DNA of 64,000 nt from Desulforhabdus amnigena (GTDB lineage Bacteria > Desulfobacterota > Syntrophobacteria > Syntrophobacterales > Syntrophobacteraceae): the NCBI RefSeq assembly GCF_027925305.1, contig NZ_BSDR01000001.1, forward strand, positions 2,817,001 through 2,881,000, in the 5' to 3' direction. The position numbers and the translations under genes are program-made. Below, piece by piece: positions 55,179 to 64,000 of this stretch. Within the stretch, counting starts at the first letter, position 1; every line of letters begins with the position of its first letter. The notes under the pieces are model-generated. The model searched no databases. It was not told the origin of the DNA and saw only the letters and a program-made list of their open reading frames with translations.

Positions 55179-55937
55179 TCAAGGATGGATATCGGCAACG
55201 GAAGCACGTATATGATCCGGTTTGTAGGGATACCGGTCCACTTTCTCACGGCGCGTAACGCCGGTCAAAACCAAAATCGTTTCCATGCCGCTTTCAATGC
55301 CTCCGATAATGTCCGTATCCATTCGGTCTCCGATCATGAGGGTATTTTCCGAATGGGCTCCGAGTTGCCGCAGGGCGGAACGCATCATCAGGGGATTGGG
55401 CTTCCCGATGAAATACGGCTTGATTCCCGTGGCCGCCGTGATCATGGCCGCGACAGCACCGCAGGTCGGGACAACCCCATCCTCCGCAGGCCCTGTCACA
55501 TCGGGATTGGTGGCAATGAAACGGGCTCCGGCCTTGATCAGGCGTACCGCCTTTGTGATGCGCTCGAAACTGTAGGAAGTCGTCTCCCCAATGACCACAT
55601 AGTCCGGGACCTGATCCGTGATTTTGTAGCCGATCTGCTCGAGGGCCACGATCAGTCCATCCTCCCCGATGATATAAGCCGACCCTCCCGGCCGCTGCCG
55701 CCTCAGAAACTGCGCCGTTGCCAGGGCGGAAGTGAAAATGGATTCAACGGGGATATCCAGACCGCTCGCACAGAGTCTTCGTTGGAGATCGTGGGGTGTG
55801 AACCGGGAGTTGTTTGTCAACAAAAGAAATAGAGCCCCTGCTTTTCGCAATCGCTCAATGAATTCGACGGCTCCATCCAACAGCTTCGCGCCATTGACCA
55901 AGACACCATCCATATCGATCAGGTAAGCTTTTGACAC
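55179..55937 (-). CDS. HAD-IIA family phosphatase (NagD-like), 252 aa
   Basis: [20 protein letters not shown] has the DxDG nucleophile motif, [11 protein letters not shown] is motif [16 protein letters not shown] carries motif III Lys, and [20 protein letters not shown] is motif IV. The C2 cap type matches NagD/AraL sugar and nucleotide phosphatases. The substrate is unknown. It stands between the ATPase and a dispersed repeat and is probably a single-gene unit. Confidence 0.87.
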   Translation of the reverse strand: MSKAYLIDMDGVLVNGAKLLDGAVEFIERLRKAGALFLLLTNNSRFTPHDLQRRLCASGLDIPVESIFTSALATAQFLRRQRPGGSAYIIGEDGLIVALEQIGYKITDQVPDYVVIGETTSYSFERITKAVRLIKAGARFIATNPDVTGPAEDGVVPTCGAVAAMITAATGIKPYFIGKPNPLMMRSALRQLGAHSENTLMIGDRMDTDIIGGIESGMETILVLTGVTRREKVDRYPYKPDHIRASVADIHP

Positions 55938-55975
55938 GATACCATCTCTCTGGTCATTCCGAACTCAGGGTCTGT

Positions 55976-56110
55976 AAGGGAGTGAGTCGCTCTTGAAATC
56001 CCCCTTTACCACGGAGGCACAGAGATCACAGAGGAATTCCAAAATCTTCTCCGTGCCCCTCCGTGTCTCCGTGGTGAATAAGGGGATATTGGAATCCGTC
56101 ACCCCCCTCA
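55976..56110. repeat. Dispersed repeat, CCACGGAGGCAC family (copy 3 of 3)
   Basis: The segment matches 13078-13212 closely over its whole length: GGGAGTGAGTCGCTCTTGAA, ACCACGGAGGCACAGAGATC, CTCCGTGGTGAATAAGGGGA. It sits between a HAD gene and mgtE, and copy 2 also lies between genes. This spread suggests a mobile, non-coding element. Confidence 0.7.
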
Positions 56111-56197
56111 AGAACTCCTTTCCGGTTTTCCTGGATTTGGGTTTTCGCAGGAACCCGGTCTTCTTCGGAAGCATGGAACTTGTTTCTTTGCAGGCCC

Positions 56198-57553
56198 TCA
56201 TTCGACAAGATAATGCAGCAACAGACTGGACAAGCCGAGAAAGGTCGAGAACCCTCCCACGTCCGTAGCCATGGTAACGAAAATGCTGGAACCGAGTGCG
56301 GGGTCCAGCTTCAATTTGCGGAGCGTAATGGGAACCATGGCGCCGAACAAACCGGCGAGAATGAGGTTCGTCGTCATGGCCATCCACAAAATGAGGGAGA
56401 GCCAGACGTTTCCAAACCACGCATAGGCGATGCCCGCCATTACCATTCCGCAGATCAAACCACTGAAAAATCCAACGCCTATCTGCTTGAAGAGGACCTT
56501 CCAATTTCCTTTTACCTTGATCTCTCCCAATGCAAGGGCTCTCACCACCACGGTGAGAGACTGTGTTCCCGCATTGCCGCCGATGCCCGCTACGATCGGC
56601 ATGAGAGAAGCAAGGGCCACATACCTTGCGATGGTTCCGGAAAAAAAGTTGACCGTAAAAGCGGCCAGAAGAGCGGTGCAAAGATTGATCAACAGCCAGG
56701 GCACACGCAACTTCACGGAACGCGGCAAAGGGGAAGAAATTTTTTCGTCCGTGTCCAGGTTGGCCAGAAGATACATATCTTCGGTGGCTTCTTCGGTCAT
56801 GACGTCGAACACGTCATCGTAGGTGATGATGCCTACCAGCCGATCATCCGCATCCACCACGGGTATGGCCAGAAAGTCGTAATGGGTCATCTCCTTGGCC
56901 ACATTCTCAATATCTTCATCGACCCGAACCGAGATGACATTTTTATTCATGACCGCCGCAATATCCATGTCGGGGTGCGCCATGATGAGCTCGCGCAAAG
57001 AGACAAAACCGATGAGCTTGCGGGCCTGGTTCACGACATAGACATAATAGATGGTTTCTTTCTTGAGAGCCTGGAAGCGCAACTGGTCCAAAGCGCTTCG
57101 AATGGTTCCATCGGCGCGCAGGAAGGCGTAGTCGGTGGTCATATAGGCGCCTGCGCTGCCTTCGGGATAGGTGATGAGCTTGAGAATATCCTGCCTTTCC
57201 GCCTGCATGAGCAAGGACAAAAGGCGTTCCTGGGATTTTTCGTCCAGTTCTTCCACGAGATCCGCACGATCATCCGGGCTCATGAGACTCATGAGTTCCA
57301 CCAGGATGGTTCTGGGAAGATACTTGAGAGTCTCCTTTTGAATCTCGAAGGGAACGAATTCAAAAATATCCAGAGCCTGGGCGGTCCCCAGCAATTCAAT
57401 GTAGCGCCCCAATTCTTCAGGTCGCAGCACCGCCAGACGTTCCGCGGCGTCGGCCGGATGGAGTGCTCGGGACATTTCCAGAAGAGCTTGAACGTCTCCA
57501 TTGCGAATCCACGTGTGCAACTCTTCCAGGTGTTCCATATTTTCCGCCATCAT
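56198..57553 (-). CDS. mgtE: Magnesium transporter MgtE, 451 aa
   Basis: The layout is the helical N domain (1-130, MSPDDRADLVEELDEKSQER), two CBS domains (about 135-255, DEDIENVAKEMTHYDFLAIP) and a membrane domain (about 285-451, RVPWLLINLCTALLAAFTVN, GIGGNAGTQSLTVVVRALAL). The GNAGTQ selectivity motif is intact. It is a gated Mg2+ channel of the inner membrane that closes when cytoplasmic Mg2+ is high. The 392 bases from 57554 to 57945 hold no gene I can support. Confidence 0.94.
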   Translation of the reverse strand: MMAENMEHLEELHTWIRNGDVQALLEMSRALHPADAAERLAVLRPEELGRYIELLGTAQALDIFEFVPFEIQKETLKYLPRTILVELMSLMSPDDRADLVEELDEKSQERLLSLLMQAERQDILKLITYPEGSAGAYMTTDYAFLRADGTIRSALDQLRFQALKKETIYYVYVVNQARKLIGFVSLRELIMAHPDMDIAAVMNKNVISVRVDEDIENVAKEMTHYDFLAIPVVDADDRLVGIITYDDVFDVMTEEATEDMYLLANLDTDEKISSPLPRSVKLRVPWLLINLCTALLAAFTVNFFSGTIARYVALASLMPIVAGIGGNAGTQSLTVVVRALALGEIKVKGNWKVLFKQIGVGFFSGLICGMVMAGIAYAWFGNVWLSLILWMAMTTNLILAGLFGAMVPITLRKLKLDPALGSSIFVTMATDVGGFSTFLGLSSLLLHYLVE

Positions 57554-57945
57554 CTGCTCCCGAAGATATGCTCTGCACGGATAAAATCAAGACTTTTGAC
57601 CATCGTACAGGGACAACGTCTCCTGCACCCATCTTCAATCGCGGCGGAGACGCCGCTCCTGCAAAAGTGCACTCATCAACCATTGCGAACATACTTCTCT
57701 GTCCCATCCGGCCAATTTTAGAAGGGCTCAATCACTATAAAAATTACTGTACTCTTACCAGATGACAATGGCGTTTTCAACTTTCGCACCGCGACAGCGC
57801 AAATAGGCTCCCCCCTTTCGTTGGAGGGAAGACCGCAAAAAACAAGGAAATAAAAAGCAGGAAGGCTGGAAGCGGGAGGAAAAGTCCAAAAGGCTTTTCG
57901 AGGCGGGAGATCAAGATGTTCTGATGCGGCCCATTTCAGAGGGTT

Positions 57946-59664
57946 TCAGAAGGAATCCGTTGCAGCGTCTTCATCCGCCGTGGTGACCCTGTTGATTTCT
58001 TCAAAGGTGGTGAGTCCTCTCAGCGCTTTTTTCACTCCGTCATAACGCATGCTGTGAAATCCGATCCTCCTGGCACAAAGCTGAATATCCGAAGCAGATT
58101 CCCCTCTCGTTATGAGGCTTCTCATCTCGTCGTTGATGAGGATCACTTCATGAATGGCGACTCGCCCCGAATAACCCGTATTGTTGCATTGAAAGCATCC
58201 TTTTCCCCGGTACAGGAAGACTTCCCTTTCTTCCGACCCGAAAAGCTCTTTGACTTCGGCGGGCGAGGCTGGATATTTTTCCTTGCAGCGGCTGCAGACT
58301 TTACGCACCAGGCGTTGAGACATGACGCCGATGAGGGACTGGGAAACGAGAAAGGGCTTGAGCCCGATATCGATGAGTCTCGTCACGGCCTGCACGGCAC
58401 TGTTCGTATGCAGCGTCGCCAGCACGAAGTGTCCCGTCAATGCCGCCTGGCATGCGATTTGAGCGGTTTCCATGTCACGGATCTCTCCGATCAGCATGAC
58501 ATCAGGGTCCTGCCGAAGAAAAGACCTCAAGGCGGTGGCAAAATCCAGCTCCACCGCTGTATTGACCTGTATCTGCGATATTCCGTGCAACTTGTACTCG
58601 ACCGGATCTTCAATGGTCGTGATGTTGATCTCCGGCTTGTTCAAATGCTTCAGAATGGAAAAAAGAGTCGTGCTCTTGCCCGAACCCGTAGGACCCGTCA
58701 CGAAAAAAATCCCATGGGGAATGTCCATGACCTTCCTGAGTGTGGACAAATTTTGCTTCGAAAAAGCGAGGTCCGACAGGTCCGGGATATCCTGCGACTG
58801 AGTTTGACCGAGGATTCGAAGAACGATTTTTTCTCCGAAGATGGTAGGAACACTGGAAAATCTGAAGTCGATCTTTCGATTCGGAAGTTCCAGGTTGATG
58901 CGTCCGTCCTGGGGCCTGCGCCTCTCGGTGATATCGAGATTGGCCAGAATCTTCAAACGGGAAACGACGGGCGAAAGGAGAGACTTTTCCAGCATGCTCC
59001 GTTCCTGAAGCAGCCCATCGATACGAAAGCGGATGCGCACCTTGTCTTCGCCCGGTTCAAAGTGAATATCGCTCGCATTTTCCCTGACCGCCAGCAGCAA
59101 CAACCCCCTCACGAACTCCACAACCGATTGAGAACCGGCGACCTTTTGCAGCTCCTCTTTGGTGAGTTCGCTGATATCCTCGATCTGGATGCTGTCCGTA
59201 ACGATCTTGCTGGAAAGATCCTTGAGATGCTCTTCCGACTGGTACTCGATTTCAATGGCCGCTTCGATTTCATCAGGAAAGGCGAAAGTAGGGCTGATCC
59301 GCTGCCCGATGATCTCTTCCGCCGCCTTGACGCTCAGAGAATCCAAGGGATTGGCCAGGGCTGCGGTGACCGCATCCCCAAATTTATAGATCAGGATCAT
59401 CTGATGTTTTCGGGCGAACACCTCGGGAAGCTGTTGAACAATGTGCCGCTGAAAGAGCGTTTTGCGCATGTCCACGTAGGAAAGCCCCAGAGAATCGGCC
59501 CACAGTTTTCCCAGAACCCTTTTCGGATGGTTATTGCTTCGCACCAGGTGGGTCAGGACGGCAAAAGCATTCCCCTTGAATTTTTCATCGAGTCTGAAAG
59601 AGGCTTCCTCTGTGAGGATTCCCTTGGAGACGAGAAGGTTCAAAAATGTGGAGTTCTTGACCAT
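57946..59664 (-). CDS. GspE/PilB-family secretion or pilus-extension ATPase, 572 aa
   Basis: An N-terminal MshEN-like domain (about 1-150) is followed by the ATPase: ASDIHFEPGEDKVRIRFRID, Walker A VTGPTGSGKSTT (324-331), Asp box TTIEDPVEYKLHGISQIQVN, Walker B DPDVMLIGEIRDMETAQIA and LATLHTNSAVQA. A zinc ribbon follows (CSRCKEKYPASP ... CFQCNNTGYSG). It would drive assembly of a type IV pilus or type II secretion pseudopilus. MshEN domains often bind c-di-GMP; whether this one does is not known. It lies on the same strand as the response regulator, kinase and PilT-like gene of this cluster. Confidence 0.9.
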   Translation of the reverse strand: MVKNSTFLNLLVSKGILTEEASFRLDEKFKGNAFAVLTHLVRSNNHPKRVLGKLWADSLGLSYVDMRKTLFQRHIVQQLPEVFARKHQMILIYKFGDAVTAALANPLDSLSVKAAEEIIGQRISPTFAFPDEIEAAIEIEYQSEEHLKDLSSKIVTDSIQIEDISELTKEELQKVAGSQSVVEFVRGLLLLAVRENASDIHFEPGEDKVRIRFRIDGLLQERSMLEKSLLSPVVSRLKILANLDITERRRPQDGRINLELPNRKIDFRFSSVPTIFGEKIVLRILGQTQSQDIPDLSDLAFSKQNLSTLRKVMDIPHGIFFVTGPTGSGKSTTLFSILKHLNKPEINITTIEDPVEYKLHGISQIQVNTAVELDFATALRSFLRQDPDVMLIGEIRDMETAQIACQAALTGHFVLATLHTNSAVQAVTRLIDIGLKPFLVSQSLIGVMSQRLVRKVCSRCKEKYPASPAEVKELFGSEEREVFLYRGKGCFQCNNTGYSGRVAIHEVILINDEMRSLITRGESASDIQLCARRIGFHSMRYDGVKKALRGLTTFEEINRVTTADEDAATDSF

Positions 59665-59753
59665 ATCCCTCTTTCTCGTTCATTCATTTTCTTCCTACTT
59701 TCTCTTCTCACGAAAACTTCAGCCCCGTCCGCATACATCTAAGCACCTGATCA

Positions 59754-59837
59754 GAAGTTATTTAACATTCTCGACCCTTATTGATTATGTCATTCCGGCA
59801 TGCTTTTAGCCGGAATCCAGCCCCACGGCAAATTCTC
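59754..59837. repeat. 85-bp dispersed repeat (copy 1), shared with 62260-62343
   Basis: AACATTCTCGACCCTTATTG, TTATGTCATTCCGGCATGCT and CCGGAATCCAGCCCCACGGC recur almost unchanged 2.5 kb away. It includes the CATTCCGGC/GCCGGAATC palindrome and a further AATTCTCTGGATACCGGCTTACGCCGG hairpin follows. It lies in the 234-base gap between two genes of the secretion cluster. Confidence 0.75.
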
Positions 59838-59898
59838 TGGATACCGGCTTACGCCGGTATGACGGTATGAAAATGTTAAAAAATATGTGCTCAGGTGC

Positions 59899-60306
59899 TT
59901 AATTGTTCGCCACCCGTGCCCTGCTTCTGGCAAATACCTGCCAGGTATCCTTGATGATTTGCTTGATCTCCTCCAAGGGAGTATCTTTCCGGATATAGTT
60001 GGCAGCTCCAAGCGAAAGGCACTTTTCCACGCTCTCCATATCCACCACCGAAGAGAGCATGATGACAAAGGCATTGGGAAATTCTTGAACGATCTGCTTC
60101 AAGACCTCGTCCCCCGCTGTCATCGGCATATTGATATCCAGCAGCAGAAGATGGGGCTTCAGCTTCCTGTAAAGCTCCAGGGTCTCCGGGCCGTTTCCCG
60201 CTTCTCCAACCACTTCGCACCTCATCGAATTCATGACGGCTTTCATGAGCACCCTGCAATGGCGCTCGTCGTCGGCAATCATCACTCTTGGCTTCTTTGT
60301 TTCCAT
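59899..60306 (-). CDS. Stand-alone CheY-like response regulator, 135 aa
   Basis: METKKPRVMIADDERHCRVL is the receiver start. The phospho-acceptor is Asp57 (LLLLDINMPMTAGDE), with the conserved Ser/Thr (MLSSV) and Lys108 (YIRKDTPLEEI). There is no output domain, so signalling ends in protein contact or phosphorelay. It starts 4 bases after the kinase stop and is surely its partner. Confidence 0.9.
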   Translation of the reverse strand: METKKPRVMIADDERHCRVLMKAVMNSMRCEVVGEAGNGPETLELYRKLKPHLLLLDINMPMTAGDEVLKQIVQEFPNAFVIMLSSVVDMESVEKCLSLGAANYIRKDTPLEEIKQIIKDTWQVFARSRARVANN

Positions 60307-60310
60307 TGAT

Positions 60311-61201
60311 TCAATTTCCCATGGGCAAGGTAAAATGAAAGGTGCTTCCCAATTCCACCTGGCTCTCCACGTGCACATTGCCCCCGTGTGCTTCAATGAT
60401 TTTCCTGGCAATGGCCAAACCCAAACCGGTACTCTTTTCTCCGCCGGTGGGCAGAGTCTTCGATTTTTCAAATTCTTCAAAAATCGTACATCGGTCTTCC
60501 ATGGGAATGCCCGGACCTTCATCGGTCACACTCACTCTGGCCATACCTTTTTCCCTCTTCAGAGAAACATGGATATCCGTTCCGGAAGGGGAAAACTTGA
60601 TGGCATTGCTGAGCAGGTTATCCAGCACCCGGGCGATCCTATCCGGGTCAAAAGAGATGTCGGGCAGTTCCATCAGGTCTTGGTGAAGAGTGATGTTCTT
60701 TTCTTCCGCAATGACCCTGTGAACACGAATACGCTCACTGATCAACTTTCCAAGGGAGCCGCTTTTCAACTGCAGTTCGAACCGACCGCTCTCAATGACG
60801 GAAATGTCCAAAAGGTCGTTCACCAGTTTGAGCATCCCACTGCTGGCTGTGTTGATGATGTTGATGTATTCTCTCTGCTCCTCTGTCAGGGGCCCCACCG
60901 CCTCGGTCAGAATGATTTCGCTGAGCCCACGAATGGAAATGAGGGGATTCCTGAGATCGTGCGCGACAGTCCCCAGAAACTTGTTTTTCAGGTGATTCAG
61001 TTCCACGAGCTGGTTGATGACCATGCCATTTTTCAGAAGGACATCGTTCAAAACCCGGTTCCTGCACTCACGATCCTCCCCCAGTGCCCAGCATTCCAAA
61101 AGAGCGGAAAAGAGCTTGGCGGGATGAGATTCTCTAGGATATTCCCCCCCCACATATTCTTCGATCAGTCGATTGATATCGGCGCTCTTGACGGACCTCA
61201 T
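60311..61201 (-). CDS. Soluble sensor histidine kinase, 296 aa
   Basis: There is no membrane helix. A helical N-terminal region (1-65) precedes the H-box with His81 (FLGTVAHDLRNPLISIRGLS), the N-box DRIARVLDNLLSNAIKFSPS, G1 VTDEGPGIP, and G2 STGLGLAIARKI. It phosphorylates the RR encoded 4 bases downstream. Signal input is unknown; the adjacent MBL-fold protein (stop 96 bases away) could be its sensor or regulator (inference). Confidence 0.9.
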   Translation of the reverse strand: MRSVKSADINRLIEEYVGGEYPRESHPAKLFSALLECWALGEDRECRNRVLNDVLLKNGMVINQLVELNHLKNKFLGTVAHDLRNPLISIRGLSEIILTEAVGPLTEEQREYINIINTASSGMLKLVNDLLDISVIESGRFELQLKSGSLGKLISERIRVHRVIAEEKNITLHQDLMELPDISFDPDRIARVLDNLLSNAIKFSPSGTDIHVSLKREKGMARVSVTDEGPGIPMEDRCTIFEEFEKSKTLPTGGEKSTGLGLAIARKIIEAHGGNVHVESQVELGSTFHFTLPMGN

Positions 61202-61297
61202 GATTTACCCAGTCGATTCGAGTTTTGATGGTGAGCCAGGAGCTTCATCGCCAATCCTTCTTTCATCATGCTCCCTTCCTAAAAATGGATAAACACT

Positions 61298-62224
61298 TCA
61301 GCGGTGCACGATTCGAGACCGCTCTAAATTTCCATGGCCTGCACGGGCCCTTCGTTCAATCCACCTCTCACCAACGTGATACCCACCTGTCCGTAAAAGG
61401 AGTGATCTCCCCACGATGCCATCGATTCCCACGCCCTTCAAAGATGCAAGCAACGCACTCAAATGCGCGATATCCTCAGCACCGCGGATCACACTTCCCT
61501 GTTGCGGGGCTATGGTTCTAAATGGAACGGAAGCAATGCATTCCAACGCATACTTTAAAGCCCTTTCCGATGAGATATTGTCCCGATGAAATTTCACGAT
61601 ATCATGCACGGGACAGCAACCATGAGAATAAGGACATATGGCAATGCTTTTGCAATCGGAGCACTCGGCCATCAACTCCAGGAAGGGCTCCCCTTCGCAG
61701 GAGTAACTGCTGAAAAGATGTCCCGAAAAAAGAATGCCGCTTTTTCGATCAAAAGTCACAAAACTGCCCGACGAACCGGCAAAGGGGGTCTTGATGAGCT
61801 CTAGGGATCGCCCGGACGAAAACTTTACTTGAAATTCCACATCCTCCAAAGACAACAGGGCGGCCTCAACCGCATGATGTTGCCCGAACACCAGGCTGGA
61901 CCGATCTGAAATGATTTTAAGGTCTTTCCTGTTGATGATGGCTTCCAGGTACTGAAGGCTTCCCCAAAGTCGCGGATCATAGTTCTGATAGATCAGCGCC
62001 TTGATAGCAGACGGAGCGATCCCTATCTGGACGATCTTCATCACAAGCGAGGTAAAATCCATCCCGCTTCCGGCATCGACCAGGATGGCTTCTCCCTGAT
62101 CGACAATGAGGTACGGATTGATCATCCATTTATCGGCAGGTTCACGGGCACCCATCCAATAGATATTCTCAGCTACCTTAATGGGACGATCATAGTCCAA
62201 CTTTCCACTCCGCAAACCTTCCAT
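61298..62224 (-). CDS. Metallo-beta-lactamase-fold ODP-like protein lacking metal ligands, 308 aa
   Basis: The start at 62224 follows AGGAG with eight bases of space. The fold matches oxygen-binding diiron (ODP)/flavodiiron proteins: AENIYWMGAREPADKWMINP, YLIVDQGEAILVDAGSGMDF, SGSFVTFDRKSGILFSGHLF, AICPYSHGCCPVH. The usual HxExDH metal motif is replaced by IYQNYDPRLWGS, and the later His ligand by SSGSF. It therefore probably binds no iron pair and may be a structural or signalling relative. It is upstream of the HK/RR pair on the same strand. Confidence 0.72.
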   Translation of the reverse strand: MEGLRSGKLDYDRPIKVAENIYWMGAREPADKWMINPYLIVDQGEAILVDAGSGMDFTSLVMKIVQIGIAPSAIKALIYQNYDPRLWGSLQYLEAIINRKDLKIISDRSSLVFGQHHAVEAALLSLEDVEFQVKFSSGRSLELIKTPFAGSSGSFVTFDRKSGILFSGHLFSSYSCEGEPFLELMAECSDCKSIAICPYSHGCCPVHDIVKFHRDNISSERALKYALECIASVPFRTIAPQQGSVIRGAEDIAHLSALLASLKGVGIDGIVGRSLLLRTGGYHVGERWIERRARAGHGNLERSRIVHR

Positions 62225-62259
62225 AAGAGCCACTCCTCTCCTCGAGGAAGTATCTGATC

Positions 62260-62343
62260 GGAAGTTGTCTAACATTCTCGAGCCTTATTGATTATGTCAT
62301 TCCGGCCTGCTTTTATCCGGAATCCAGCCCCACGGCAAATCTT
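62260..62343. repeat. 85-bp dispersed repeat (copy 2)
   Basis: Matches 59754-59837 (AACATTCTCGAGCCTTATTG, TTATGTCATTCCGGCCTGCT). Both copies lie just upstream or downstream of genes of the secretion cluster. Either it is a mobile palindrome, or it results from local duplication. Confidence 0.75.
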
Positions 62344-62404
62344 ATGGAAAAAAGGCTCATGGTTCATAACAACATCGATTTTCAAGAGTGTTTTGCGATG
62401 AGTT

Positions 62405-64000
62405 TTACGCATCCGCTAAACACTCCGGGTTGTCCGCAACGGCGATAGCCCTCTGCCGGCATAACCTCCCCGACTCGACGAGTTGTTTGAGACAGAGATC
62501 AAAGGGACAAAAATCTTCTGTCTCTTTGGGAACTTGAGTCCTGAGCTGTCCCAATTTGTTTTCCCGGATATAATTCCTCACGCGACTGCTGCCGATCAGT
62601 TTCTCGTAAGCAAGAACCATCGAGTCTCCATCTTTGGAATTCAAAAGCCTTTGAGAGAAAACCAACAAAAGAGACTCCGCCAGTTGCTGTCTCATTTGCG
62701 CCTGCCGATGAAGCGGAAACCGATTGACCATATTTTCAATGGCGGAAGTGGTATTGGTCGCAAGAATAGTGCTCAAAACCAGCTGCCCTGAGCAAGCCGC
62801 ATCGAGGGCCATTCCAAAAACATCCTCGTCCCGGATCTCGCCGACCATGACGATATCCGGTGCGTAACGGGATATGTCTCGCAACCCTGTCGCTAAAGAA
62901 GAGGCATCGGCTCCCACTTCCCTCTGGTTGATATTGCCTTTTTCAGGGCGGTGCAGGTACTCAATGGGATCTTCCAGGGTGATGACATTACAGGCCCTTG
63001 TTTTGTTTGCCAAATGGATCAGGGCGGAAACAGTTGTCGTCTTCCCCTGCCCCGCCGGCGCAGCAATCAATATGAGGCCCTGAGGCTTTGACATGAAATT
63101 TTCCAGCCACTGAGGAAGCCCGAGAGCCTCCAGGGAGGGAATCATCTCCGGAATCCGACGGATCGCAAGGGAAACCATTCCCCTCTGACTGTAGGCGCTC
63201 ACCCGAAAACGTCCTATTTTCTTATATTCGCTGGCAAAAACGAGCTCTTTATGCGTCCGAAAATATTCCCATTGAGCTTCACTCATCAGCGCTTTAGCAT
63301 ATGCCACGCATTGAGCGGGAGTAACAGGCGGCATTTCCGCCCGGTCAAGCCCCCCATGGATTTTCAATGTCGGGGATACACCTGCGGTAATGAGCAGATC
63401 GGACCCCTGGGACTGAACGAGATGCTCCAGCAGGGTCGGAATGGTCATGGGCCCTTTGAGGTTCTGCTGAATCTCCAGACCCGAAAAGGATTTTCCTCCC
63501 TTTTCTTCGATATGGCGGATAACGAGATCCATCTGAAAGGACGTCACGGTCAACGGATGTACGACCCTGCCCGTCAAGAACTCCACTTCATGAATGGCTT
63601 CCACATTCTGGGGATTCTCCATCGCCAGGTGAAGCGTCCTGCCCTCCAACTTGAAGGGTATTGCCCGATATTTTTGGATAATTCTGAAAGGAAGCAGGTT
63701 CAGCACCTCTTCACTGATATCCACATGAAAAAGGCTGACACCCGCAACCTCATTCTTCTTGCTCAGTACTTTCAAAAAATCTTCATCAGAGATGAAACCC
63801 ATGTCAATCAAAACGGAACCGATTTTCCCGCCATTTTTCGATTGACGTTCGAGAGCCATCTCCAACTGGTCGGGAGAAATCAATCCCTCCTGAACCAAGG
63901 CCTTTCCAACGGGAATCTGCGTAAAATCATCCGTCCGAGCGGCAAGCCGTTGCTTTTCAAGCAACAGCATTTTGATCTCTTCTTGAGAGATCTTCCGATT
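62405..64000 (-). CDS. PilT/PilU-like ATPase with N-terminal MshEN domain (5' end outside window)
   Basis: The frame is open to the window edge, so the true start is not seen (NRKISQEEIK precedes the Met at 63970). An MshEN-like domain (GKALVQEGLISPDQLEMALE) leads to a PilT-type core: DLLITAGVSPTLKIHG, Walker A LIAAPAGQGKTTT, NVITLEDPIEYLHRPEKGNI, Walker B APDIVMVGEIRDEDVFGMAL, and LATNTTSAIENMVNRFP. Walker A lacks the leading Gly of GxxxxGK (APAGQGKT). It would power pilus retraction or a related step. It is upstream of the ODP-like, HK, RR and GspE-like genes. Confidence 0.85.
   Translation of the reverse strand, partial: NRKISQEEIKMLLLEKQRLAARTDDFTQIPVGKALVQEGLISPDQLEMALERQSKNGGKIGSVLIDMGFISDEDFLKVLSKKNEVAGVSLFHVDISEEVLNLLPFRIIQKYRAIPFKLEGRTLHLAMENPQNVEAIHEVEFLTGRVVHPLTVTSFQMDLVIRHIEEKGGKSFSGLEIQQNLKGPMTIPTLLEHLVQSQGSDLLITAGVSPTLKIHGGLDRAEMPPVTPAQCVAYAKALMSEAQWEYFRTHKELVFASEYKKIGRFRVSAYSQRGMVSLAIRRIPEMIPSLEALGLPQWLENFMSKPQGLILIAAPAGQGKTTTVSALIHLANKTRACNVITLEDPIEYLHRPEKGNINQREVGADASSLATGLRDISRYAPDIVMVGEIRDEDVFGMALDAACSGQLVLSTILATNTTSAIENMVNRFPLHRQAQMRQQLAESLLLVFSQRLLNSKDGDSMVLAYEKLIGSSRVRNYIRENKLGQLRTQVPKETEDFCPFDLCLKQLVESGRLCRQRAIAVADNPECLADA

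Noticed and set aside
56180-57721. 513-aa plus-strand frame
   Set aside because: Antisense to mgtE; no motif.
58054-59742. 562-aa plus-strand frame
   Set aside because: Antisense to the GspE-like ATPase with intact Walker and zinc motifs.

Overview
The window reads as a chromosomal segment of a Gram-negative anaerobe of the Desulfobacterota (old Deltaproteobacteria), most like the Syntrophobacter group. This is an inference from gene content: an rpsF-rpsR-DUF2232-rplI-dnaB operon, an ASKHA/RACE corrinoid-activator-like protein, a phenylacetate-CoA ligase and a benzoate-type CoA ligase, ispG next to a bifunctional (p)ppGpp synthetase, and type IV pilus/type II secretion ATPases with MshEN domains. 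No single sequence fixes the species.

Layout. 1-4618: the start of glgX, then a long hybrid sensor kinase split by an IS5-family element with a TA target duplication. 4774-12915: a duplicated accessory locus. Copy A has a WYL-domain regulator, a divergent double-AAA+ ATPase, a decayed repeat protein and an ArdC-N-like fragment. Copy B has an intact paralogous regulator and repeat protein but only a collapsed remnant of the ATPase. Both promoters carry the same TTCC-N7-GGAA element. 13469-16754: a glycogen-synthase-like GT5 protein and a YihY/BrkB membrane protein. 17040-22240: a metabolic pair (amidohydrolase and isochorismatase-like hydrolase) beside a patchwork of broken genes. 22372-26937: three copies of the 3' part of a tRNA-Leu gene; between them lie a HigBA module, a DUF4258/MqsA-like module with a broken toxin, a group II intron maturase tail and a Uma2 nuclease. 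Only the last tRNA copy is complete.

27036-46439 is mostly housekeeping: ribF, paaK-hflX, the ribosomal protein/dnaB operon (dnaB carries two inteins), ftsB with an ASKHA protein, khpA, a GT9 glycosyltransferase, an MBL hydrolase, an aryl-CoA ligase and a CBS-ACT protein. 46791-57553 carries an ABM monooxygenase, the ispG-relA pair, glgA, a plasma-membrane-type H+-ATPase, a HAD-IIA phosphatase and mgtE. 57946-64000 is a cluster of GspE/PilB- and PilT-like ATPases around a response regulator, a soluble histidine kinase and a metallo-beta-lactamase-fold protein that seems to have lost its metal ligands.

Non-coding DNA holds several families of dispersed inverted repeats (near 10.8, 13.1-13.4, 16.9, 43.5, 56.0, 59.8 and 62.3 kb). 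Glycogen genes occur in three places (glgX, the GT5-like gene, glgA), so storage metabolism looks real but scattered. I saw no CRISPR array, rRNA or replication origin.
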